Assembly (NCBI RefSeq): GCF_002575655.3
Contig: NC_053041.3
Coordinates: 375,517,054 to 375,581,053, forward strand
Direction of reading: 5' to 3'
DNA: 64,000 nucleotides
Origin: Aegilops tauschii subsp. strangulata
Taxonomy: Eukaryota > Streptophyta > Magnoliopsida > Poales > Poaceae
The notes beneath the pieces are model-generated. The model did not search any database, was not told the DNA's origin, and worked only from the letters and a program-made list of their open reading frames with translations. Every line of letters begins with the position of its first letter. The first letter of the stretch is position 1. Positions 56,148 to 64,000 of this stretch are shown piece after piece. A program made the translations under genes and the position numbers.

Positions 56148-57866
56148 CTACTGCTTCAGCGCATGAATGACAGCAGCAAGTTCGAGGTCGTGAACTGGGT
56201 AGTTCTCTTCGTGAGGGCGCAATTGCCGAGAGGCATAAGCAATCACTTTGCGGTCTTGCATTAGGACACAGCCTAATCCTTGACGGGAAGCGTCGCAGTA
56301 AATGACAAAGTCCTTCTTAGTATCAGGTGGAGCTAGAACTGGAGCAGAAGTCAACTTGTCTTTGAGTGCTTGGAAACTTTCCTGACATTTGTCTGTCCAT
56401 TGGAACTTGACGCCCTTATGCAACAGGTTAGTCAGAGGTCTGGCGATCTTGGAGAAGTTCTCGACGAATCGACGGCAATAGCTGGCGAGACCGAGAAAAC
56501 TTCTGATTTGCTTAACGTTCTTGGGAGGAGTCCAATCAAGAATAGCCTGAACTCGTTCAGGGTTGACGGCAATACCATCCTTAGAGATGACATGCCCGAG
56601 ATAGGTTACTTCTGGTAGCCAGAATTCACATTTGGAGAACTTGGCATATAGTTGATGCTCTCGTAGCTTTTCCAGCACAAGTCGAAGATGTTCAGCATGT
56701 TCTTCTTCGTTCTTGGAAAATACCAGGATATCATCCAGATAAACCACAACGAACTTGTCGAGGTAATCCATGAATATATAGATCATCAGACGAGAGAAGG
56801 TGGCTGGAGCATTGGTTAAACCGAAAGACATGACGGTGTACTCGTATGAACCATAGCGAGTCACGAAGGCGGTCTTTGGGATATCCTCTTCGCGAACACG
56901 GATCTGGTGGTAACCCAACCTCAAGTCGAGCTTAGAGAACACTGACGAACCCGCCAGTTGATCATACAGATCATTGATCCGAGGAAGGGGGTATTTATTC
57001 TGGATGGTAGCTTGGTTTATAGGACGGTAGTCTTGAACCAATCGGTTAGTCCCATCCTTCTTCTTGACAAAGAGAGAAGGTGCTCCCCAAGGAGAGCAAC
57101 TTGGGCGAATGAATCCTTTGCGAAGAGATTTGTCGATTTCCTCCTTAAGTTCAAGGAGTTCATGCGGCGGCATTTTGTAGGGTCGCTTGGCTATAGGAGT
57201 GGTGCCTGGTTTCAAGTCGATGATGAATTCGACAGCTCTAGCAGGGGGAATCCCCGGAAGTTCTTCAGGGAAGACGTCGAGGAATTCACGCACAATGGGA
57301 ATGTTTTCAATGCCCTCGAGTGGTGCAGCATTCAATGCATTCAATGCATAGAGTCTTGCCTCGGCATTTTGCACCAGATTAGCTTGGTAAGCAACTATTT
57401 CATCTGAAGGGTGTAGCAGATGGACGGTTTTAGTGGCGCAAACTATAGAAGCAGTATGCGCTTTCAGCCAATCCATACCCAAAATGAGGTCGATGTTAGA
57501 CGACTTCAGGATAATGGGAGAGGCATAGAATTCCAGCCCTTCTATTTCCACGGGGACATCGATGCCAACCAAGGAGGTTTGACACTGTCCCACGGGGGTT
57601 TTGACCAATACCGAGGTGTTCATCTCCTCACATTTAACGTCGTGCTTGTATGCAAAATCTTCTGACATGAATGAATGCGATGCACCTGTATCAAATAAAA
57701 CGGATGCTGGTACTGAATTTACGAGGAGTGTACCCATCACAGTAGCAGGCTGGTCTTGAGCTTCGTTGAGATCAACGTGGTTGGCATGAGCATGACCATA
57801 AGACTTAGCATTGTTGTTGTGGGGCTGGTTGTTACCACGGCCAGTTGTTGGAAGGGCCAGTTGATT
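56148..57866 (-). pseudogene. Chromovirus pol, first part: protease, reverse transcriptase, RNase H start
   Basis: In frame with gag after the TAG at 57867-57869. The protease has [13 protein letters not shown] and LILGMDWL. The RT begins near [16 protein letters not shown] and has [32 protein letters not shown] and the catalytic [11 protein letters not shown]. The RNase H begins at [16 protein letters not shown] with the later [13 protein letters not shown]. The frame stops at TAG 56148-56150, where related elements have a tryptophan codon, splitting RNase H. RT and protease are otherwise intact. Confidence 0.92.
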
Positions 57867-58814
57867 CTAGTTCTGGTTGCATTCTCTAGCACGGTGTCCT
57901 GGTTGACCACACCTGAAGCACAAGCCATTATTCGGAGTGGGAACAGGAGCTTGGGATGGTGGAGCTGGAAGTCTTGACTGCCTAGATGGTGGTGGAGGCA
58001 GACGAGGTGCAGCATAGGTCTGCCTTGGGGCAGATGCATTTGGACGGTACATCCTGTTCGGGATCCATATCTTACGCTTCTGTGAGGGCGGTCCCGAAGA
58101 TGAGCCTGTGTCACGGTTGCGCCTGTGAGAGCTCTGGTATTCCTGCAGACCAGTTTCGACATTGATGGCCTTGTTCACCAAGGTGGCGAAATCAGCAAAG
58201 TCATGCACTAGAAGTGCGAGCTTGATGTCAGCTTGAAGGCCATCACGGAACTTCTCCTGTCTGCGTGCATCAGTTGCAATGTCCTCTTCAGCATAACGAG
58301 ACAAGTCCAAAAACTCCCGTTGATAAGCTTCAACAGTTTTGTTGCCTTGGGTGAGGTTGCGGAACTCACGCTTCTTCCGGTCCATGACTCCTTGAGGAAT
58401 GAAGCGGGCACGGAAAGCAGCTTGGAAGTCTGGCCATGTGATGATTGTTCCAGCTGGCAGAGTACGCCTGTGGCTGTCCCACCATTGAGTTGCGGGTCCC
58501 TTCAGAAAGAAGGAAGCAAAGTTGACATAGCTGGCAGGGGCTACATCGTCAGACTCCATCTCATAGGTGATGTCACGGAGCCAGTCATCAGCATCCAGAG
58601 GCTGAGTTGAGCTGCGGTAGATGGTTGGGTTGAGGTGTATGAAATCTTGAAGAGTCACTTGGGCTGGCTGCTGGTTCATATTGGGGCGAGGAAACTGAGC
58701 CATCATATTTTCCATGAACTGGCGGTTCAGTTCAAACTGTTGGATCATACCAGCCATGTACTCAGGTGGTGGTGGGGCATCGCCACCACGACCACGACCA
58801 CCTGGTCTAACCAT
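57867..58814 (-). CDS. Chromovirus gag
   Basis: The start is the ATG at 58812-58814 (MVRPGGRGRGGDAPPPP); the open frame before it has only a TTG. The 315-residue product has the gag core with DADDWLRDITYEME, GPATQWWDSHRR and RFIPQGVMDRKKREFRNL, then a basic/proline-rich stretch and one CCHC knuckle CFRCGQPGHRAREC near the end. It stops at TAG 57867-57869 just after the knuckle. Because the same frame stays open into protease, this stop may be a mutation in a single gag-pol frame, or a readthrough stop between gag and pol. Confidence 0.88.
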   Translation of the reverse strand: MVRPGGRGRGGDAPPPPEYMAGMIQQFELNRQFMENMMAQFPRPNMNQQPAQVTLQDFIHLNPTIYRSSTQPLDADDWLRDITYEMESDDVAPASYVNFASFFLKGPATQWWDSHRRTLPAGTIITWPDFQAAFRARFIPQGVMDRKKREFRNLTQGNKTVEAYQREFLDLSRYAEEDIATDARRQEKFRDGLQADIKLALLVHDFADFATLVNKAINVETGLQEYQSSHRRNRDTGSSSGPPSQKRKIWIPNRMYRPNASAPRQTYAAPRLPPPPSRQSRLPAPPSQAPVPTPNNGLCFRCGQPGHRARECNQN

Positions 58815-58868
58815 CCTGCTAATATATAACAGGGGTAGTTCAGCATTGGGAAATAATTGCAAAGACAA

Positions 58869-59057
58869 GAATCATTCATGATGAAAACATGCATAACGAG
58901 AGGAGCACGATAGCTACTACATAGGTAGTCGGCATAACTTACAAAAGGGGTCATGCATAGAGTTCAGCACACAGAGTTCAGTACATAGACTAAAACATCA
59001 TAGGCGGCACACAGGCTCGCGACGACTGCAACTAATACTTAACTAAGCAAGACTACA
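58869..59057 (-). other. Spacer between accessory ORF and gag
   Basis: Short non-coding spacer; nothing recognised. Confidence 0.5.
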
Positions 59058-59816
59058 TCAGTCCCAAGAGGTACTGTGGAGGTAATCGTAGCCCGACAGC
59101 TGGTAGTGAGGCAACGGATAGCCCTCCACGTCAGCAGACTGGGGGCCACGGATACTCAGGTGTAGAGCCCGACGCTCAGGTGGCAGAAGAGGACCAAGTG
59201 CGGGAGAGTAGCCTCCCACCTCTGGCCAACCGACACCGTGGGGCATCACGGTCCTGGCTGGGTAGATCGCAGTACGCGGTACCTGTCCAGATCGGACAAA
59301 GGGGTGCAGCAGCGTCAGAGCACGGTAAAGGTGCTGACGGGTGGTGTACATCTCGTGGCGAAGAGCTCGGTTAGCTCGATCCAGCCCATCAGCATGCAGA
59401 ACCAAGTTCTGATGGTAGAAGGGCTCTCGGGTGACAGTGGAGTAGGCAGCAGTATAGTATCCCTCCGCACCAACATCAGAGGCGATAGCAATGTGCCTGA
59501 AATGGGAGGTGTCCAACTCCTGATACTCTCCACGAAGACGTGTCAGAGCAGCATAGGCAGCATCGTGGACAGCCATATCGATGGTCACACCAACTCCATG
59601 TGCGGTGTGCAGCACAGTAGTGGAGTCATACTCCCGAGAGTAGAGGTGGACGATGGCACGGTACTGCTCCTGGTTAAAGTCCTGGTACTCCTCGTAGACG
59701 GTGTACTCAGGGTGCCAGCGATAACCCAGATAGGTCATCATCTCAGCTAGCACCGCAGGTGATCCCGAGGCACCAATGGCCATCGTGTGGCGAACGACCT
59801 TCCTCGTGGGTTCCAT
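59058..59816 (-). CDS. Chromovirus accessory ORF upstream of gag, dsRBD-like
   Basis: This is an intact 252-codon frame in sense with the element, between PBS and gag. ATG at 59814-59816 (MEPTRKVVRH) follows TTTGCTTTCAG directly, which looks like a 3' splice site. Residues about 21-97 can be read as alpha (AVLAEMMTYLG), beta (PEYTVYEEYQ), beta (EQYRAIVHLYS), beta (TVLHTAHGVGVT), alpha (MAVHDAAYAALTRLRG). The last resembles the GxG..K.A...AA..AL end of double-stranded-RNA-binding domains, though without the usual lysines. The C-terminal half (YHQNLVLHADGLDRANRALR; GYPLPHYQLSGYDYLH) is unrecognised. From memory similar ORFs recur in grass genomes as unnamed proteins. No lesion is seen although gag-pol has two. 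Confidence 0.68.
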   Translation of the reverse strand: MEPTRKVVRHTMAIGASGSPAVLAEMMTYLGYRWHPEYTVYEEYQDFNQEQYRAIVHLYSREYDSTTVLHTAHGVGVTIDMAVHDAAYAALTRLRGEYQELDTSHFRHIAIASDVGAEGYYTAAYSTVTREPFYHQNLVLHADGLDRANRALRHEMYTTRQHLYRALTLLHPFVRSGQVPRTAIYPARTVMPHGVGWPEVGGYSPALGPLLPPERRALHLSIRGPQSADVEGYPLPHYQLSGYDYLHSTSWD

Positions 59817-60135
59817 CTGAAAGCAAAGACGTTTCAAAGGAGTCAAATGACAGTGTGTGAATTGTTCAAAATACTACTCTAAGAAACAACTATGGCTTAT
59901 CCAACTTTGGGGTGAATGCGGTCACGGGATCCTAGTGTTAGAGTTAGTAAATTCATTTAACCCGAGTAGAAGAGAGTTCAGAGTCCTAGAGTAAAGGTCG
60001 AGGAGTAAAAGATCCTAGTACCACCCAATGGCGACGTGGGCCCGTAAGACACACAGCCATGTTAGTAAAAGTTTTGTAATGTTTAGACTCGACTTCGGCC
60101 AAGGAGTGTGGAAAGGGGGATTCCTACAGGCAGTC
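59817..60135 (-). other. Chromovirus leader
   Basis: This untranslated leader lies between the PBS and the accessory ORF. It has no open frame of note. A splice donor would be expected here or in the LTR if the acceptor-like TTTGCTTTCAG before 59816 is used. Confidence 0.5.
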
Positions 60136-60148
60136 GGCTTTGATACCA
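60136..60148 (-). other. Chromovirus primer binding site
   Basis: TGGTATCAAAGCC on the minus strand, three bases from the 5' LTR end. It differs by one base from the initiator tRNA-Met complement TGGTATCAGAGC. Confidence 0.85.
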
Positions 60149-60151
60149 ACT

Positions 60152-63100
60152 TGTGACACCCCCGATTTGACCGTACACTAATCATGCACGCAAATGTGTA
60201 CGATCAGGATCAGGGACTCACGGGAAGATATCACAACACAACTCTAATGCATAAATAAGTCATACAAGCATCATAATACAAGCCAGGGGCCTCGAGGGCT
60301 CGAATACAAGTGCTCGATCACAGACGAGTCAGCGGAAGCAACAATATCTGAGTACAGACATAAGTTAAACAAGTTAGCCTTAAGAAGGCTAGCACAAACT
60401 GGGATACAGATCGAACGAGGCGCAGGCCTCCTGCCTGGGATCCTCCTAACAACTCCTGATCGTCGTCAGCGGGCTGCACGTAGTAGTAGGCACCTCCAGT
60501 GTCGTAGGTGTCGTCGTCGACGGTGGCGTCTGGCTCCTAGACTCCAACATCTGGTTGCGACAACCAGATAGAAAGGAAAGGGGGAAAAGAGGGAGAGAAG
60601 CAACCGTGAGTACTCATCCAAAGTACTCGCAAGCAAGGAGCTACACTACATATGCATGGGTATATGTGTAAAGGGGCATATTAGTGGACTGAACTGCAGA
60701 ATGCCAGAATAAAAGGGGGATAGCTAGTCCTGTCGAAGACTACGCTTCTGGCAGCCTCCATCTTGCAGCATGTAGAAGAGAGTAGATTGAAGTCCTCCAA
60801 GTAGTATCGCTTAGCATAATCCTACCCGGCGATCCCCTCCTCGTCGCCCTGTTAGAGAGCGATCACCGGGTTGTATCTGGCACTTGGAAGGGTGTATTTT
60901 ATTCAGTATCCAGTTCTAGTTGTCATAATGTCAAGGTACAACTCCGGGTCGTCCTTTTACCGAGGGACACAGCTATTCGAATAGATAAACTTCCCTGCAG
61001 GGGTGCACCACATAACCCAACACGCTCGATCCCATTTGGCCGGACACACTTTTCTGGGTCATGCCCGTCCTCGTAAGATCAACGCGTCGCAGCCCCACCT
61101 AAGCACAACAGAGCGGTCAGCACGCCGGTCTAACCCTATGCGCGCAGGGGTCTGGGCCCATCGCCCTATGCACACCTGCACGTTGCGTACGCGGCCGGAA
61201 GCAGACCTAGCCTAGTGGCGTTCCAGTCCAATCCGGCGCGCGCCACTCAGTCGCTAACGTCAAGAAGGCTTCGGCTGATACCACGACGCCGGGATACCCA
61301 TAACTACTCCCGCGTAGATGGTTAGTGCGTATAGACCAAATGGCCAGACTCAGATCAAATACCAAGATCTCGTTAAGCGTGTTAGGTATCCGCGAACGCC
61401 GACCAGGGCCAGGCCCACCTCTCACCTAGGCGGTCTCAACCTGCCCTGTCGCTCCGCCACAAAGATCCACTTGCGGGTACTCCTACGAGCCGACCCGACT
61501 TTAGTCATCACATGTGTCATGTATATAGTATATAAGTATATACCCGTGATCACCGCCCAGGTGATCATGGCCCGATAGTATAGCACAGCAGACGGACAAG
61601 AATGTAGGGCCACTGATGGAAATCTAGCATCCTATACTAAGCATGTAGGATTGCAGGTAAAGGTATCAACAGTAGTAGCAAGGATAGGCTATGCATCAGG
61701 ATAGGATATCAAAAAGCAGTAACATGCTACACTACTCTAATGCAAGCACTATAGAGAAGAATAGGCGATATCTGGTGATCAAGGGGGGGGCTTGCCTGGT
61801 TGCTCTGGCAAGTAGGAGGGGTCGTCGACTCCGTAGTCGAACTGGGCAGCAGCAGTGTCGGTCTCGTAGTCTACCGGAGAGAAGAGGGGGGAAGAAACAG
61901 TAAATACAATGCAAACATAAGCATGACGATGCGTGACATGACAATGAATAGTGCGAGGTGTGTCCTAACGCGACAGTAGGTGGTACCGGCGAAGGGGGGG
62001 AACATCCGGGAGGTATTCCCGATGTTTCGCGTTTTCGGACAGACGGACCGGAGGGGGAAGTTGCTAGTTCGATAGGTTAGGGAGGTGTGGTGGACGAACG
62101 GACTGCGTATTCGGATTCGTCTCGTCGTTCTGAGCAACTTTCATGTTGAAAATATTTTAATCCGAGTTACGGATTAAAAGATATGATTTTCTAAAGATTT
62201 TATTAATTTCTGGAATTTAATTAATTATTTAATTTAATTCGAAATTTGGATTTATGACATCAGCAGTCAACAGGGGTTGACTAAGTCAACTGACATGTGG
62301 GTCCAGTGGGACCCACCTGTCATTCACTGTTTAGGTTAATTAGTGTTTAATTAAATAATTATTATTTAATTAAATTAAACAGGATTAATTAACTTAATTA
62401 ATTTAGTTAATTAATTAAAATTATTTTTACTTTTATTTTCTTTATTTATTAATTTTTATTAATTAATTTATTATTATTATTATTATTATTATTAATTTAT
62501 TTTATTTATTATTTATTTATTTTATTATTATTATTATTATTATTTTTTTGTAAACGTTCTGGGCGCTGGGGCCCGTTTGTCATTGGGCCAGGGGGTCGGG
62601 CCCAGTGGCCAGTGGCTCAGGTGGGGCGAGGCCCACCTGGCAGTGGCCCAGAGGGGCGAGGCCCACTAGGCAGTGGCCCAGGGGGCACTGCGGCTACGGG
62701 CGCGGGGTGTGGGCGTGGGCGCTGGCGGCCACGGCGGGGCACGGCGCCGGCCATGGCCGGAGCGGCGCGAGGCCGCGGTGGTGCGGGGCCAGCCGCCGGA
62801 GGTGGTGCAGAGGGGCGAGGTCACCGCGGCGACGGGCCGGAGATCGGCGGAGGGGGGCAAACGACGGCGATGGCCGTGCGGGCGCGCGTCTGTGCGGTCG
62901 GGCGTGGGGGAAGAAGCAGTGAGGGGGGGCGCGGTCGAGGCCATGGGCCTGCTCGCGACGGCGAGGTTAGCACGACGACGAGGGGGGGGGCAGGCAGGGC
63001 GTGGCCGACGCGGGCGCGCGGTCGGGGCGCGCGCGGGCGATGGCCGTGCGGGCGCACGGGCGTGGCCAGGCGCGGCAGGGGCGCGTCTGGGCGCGCCGAA

Positions 63101-63841
63101 GCGCGAGCGGGGCGGCGGTGACCGAGGGGAGAGGGGGCGAGGGAGAGAGAGGAGGGGCGAGGCGCGGCGGTGCTCACTGTGGCCGTAGGGGGTCTGGCAG
63201 CGGGGCGCGGGGAGGGTGACGGGGACGACGGGCGAGGCGGAGAAGGGGGAAGCAGGCCGGCGGGGCGTGCTCCGGCGAGGACGAGGCGGCGCGGGGTCGA
63301 GCGCGACGGCGACGGCCTCCTCCTCGATCCAGATCGGGGGAGGCAGGGGAGATATTTCGGGGGGGGGAAGTGGGGGTGGCTGTCGGTGGGGGTGAGGGGA
63401 TAAGGTAGGCCAGACGGGCCAGGGTGGAGCTGGGCCTTTCGGCCGGGGGGGGGGGGGGGAATGGTGCTGGCCGGCTGGGCCTGGGGTTGGCCCAGTTGGG
63501 CCAGGTCTAGTGGGGGGGGGCTTTTGTTTTTATTTTTTTGTTTTCTGTTTTGTTTTGCACTTTCTTTTATTTATTTTCTTTCACCTTTTAATCCATTTTA
63601 AAATACTTAGGCATTTTCTAAAAAGGAGTTTTCTCCACAATAATTACCGGTGTATTATTTGGCACCCACCGAACATTTTCGTTTAAATTTTTGAAAACTT
63701 TTATTTTCCACTTTAAATTTAATTAAAGTTTGAATTAGGAGTTTGAAAAGAAATGTGATTCCAATGTGATCAAGCCCTGTTTAGCAACATGATTAGCTTA
63801 ATCACAGAGAGTTACTGTAGCATGATTCTCGGGGTGTTACA
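60152..63841 (-). repeat. Chromovirus 5' LTR (right copy)
   Basis: It is 3690 bp, collinear with 50616-54300 over its whole length. Differences include single-base changes (for example 60537-60539), variation in G runs, the absence of the ~22-base palindromic insert near 62262, and extended ATT/TTTA microsatellites at about 62470-62550. Confidence 0.93.
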
Positions 63842-63846
63842 AAACC
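63842..63846. repeat. Target site duplication (right) of the chromovirus
   Basis: AAACC, against TAACC at 50611-50615. Confidence 0.7.
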
Positions 63847-64000
63847 AAACCAAACATGCTTAACAACTTGGAAATATAGCAATTGTATTTGTTTCTCATG
63901 TATTTAGTACATCCAAATTTGATTGACTTCTCACATGGTATACAATAACAGAATGCACCCACAACTATTGAATATCGCACTGCAGAATTGAACCAAACTG
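63847..64000 (-). other. CACTA-3 intron-like repeat, right of the chromovirus
   Basis: A diverged copy of 50367-50525 that runs to the window end. Confidence 0.65.

Larger units (their letters stand above)
50616..63841 (-). mobile_element. Chromovirus (Tekay-type Ty3/gypsy) with 3.7-kb LTRs
   Basis: This element of about 13.2 kb reads on the minus strand: 5' LTR 60152-63841, PBS 60136-60148, accessory ORF 59816-59058, gag-pol 58814-54336, polypurine tract, 3' LTR 50616-54300. Domain order is gag, protease, RT, RNase H, integrase, chromodomain. Gag-pol is one continuous frame broken by two TAG codons. LTR pairs are nearly identical by eye, with some indels. It sits inside a CACTA-like element. 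Confidence 0.93.

Overview
This window looks like intergenic DNA from a large grass genome, most likely a Triticeae cereal (wheat, goat-grass or barley type). The evidence is internal: nested LTR retrotransposons of Athila-like, Tekay-type chromovirus and other Ty3/gypsy groups, CACTA transposons with subterminal repeats, Stowaway-type ends and PIF/Harbinger-like elements with TTA junctions. Family names come from memory of Triticeae repeats and are uncertain. I see no tRNA, rRNA or CRISPR array, and no host gene clearly outside a transposon.

Layout. 1-4200: a minus-strand gypsy element (gypsy-1) arranged as pol end, LTR, PBS, leader, gag-protease, which is a tandem sharing of one LTR. 4200-5326: a truncated LTR of another family. 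5327-9916: the 3' half of an Athila-like element (integrase end, a 170-codon coiled-coil ORF, 3' LTR). 9917-20078: gypsy-2, a defective plus-strand element whose pol is largely replaced by an unfamiliar repeat-bearing reading frame. It is interrupted at 11228-17777 by a complete but gag-protease-only Athila-like element with a perfect ACCCT target duplication. 20079-22507: two abutting PIF/Harbinger-like elements with minus-strand genes, one patched with a piece of gypsy protease. 22889-27944: more LTR pieces and a minus-strand Athila gag with partial LTR. 27945-33946: CACTA-1, whose minus-strand gene is split by a 2.7 kb solo LTR (TSD GTATG). 33947-48892: CACTA-2, carrying a DEDDy exonuclease-like ORF, an F-box/FBD pseudogene, an XS-type zinc-finger exon, an acidic exon, two tandem arrays and a B3-like gene. 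48893-64000: part of a third CACTA-like element with a second B3-like gene, interrupted by an almost complete chromovirus (50616-63841, minus strand) with 3.7 kb LTRs.

The most unusual signals are these. (1) Two different long LTRs each contain a pair of exon-like segments joined by a phase-1 GC-AG intron and ending in a short acidic tail and stop. (2) The chromovirus has an intact 252-codon ORF between its PBS and gag, whose N-terminal half has the alpha-beta-beta-beta-alpha pattern of a double-stranded-RNA-binding domain. (3) CACTA-2 carries several gene-like cargoes of nucleic-acid and silencing type, and its B3-like gene recurs in the neighbouring element. (4) gypsy-2 has a chimeric 425-codon ORF with four degenerate repeats and repeated polypurine-tract modules.

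Functionally the window is a nest of transposons rather than a host pathway. Most genes carry nonsense codons or frameshifts. The chromovirus gag-pol is closest to intact, with two stop codons in one otherwise continuous frame.
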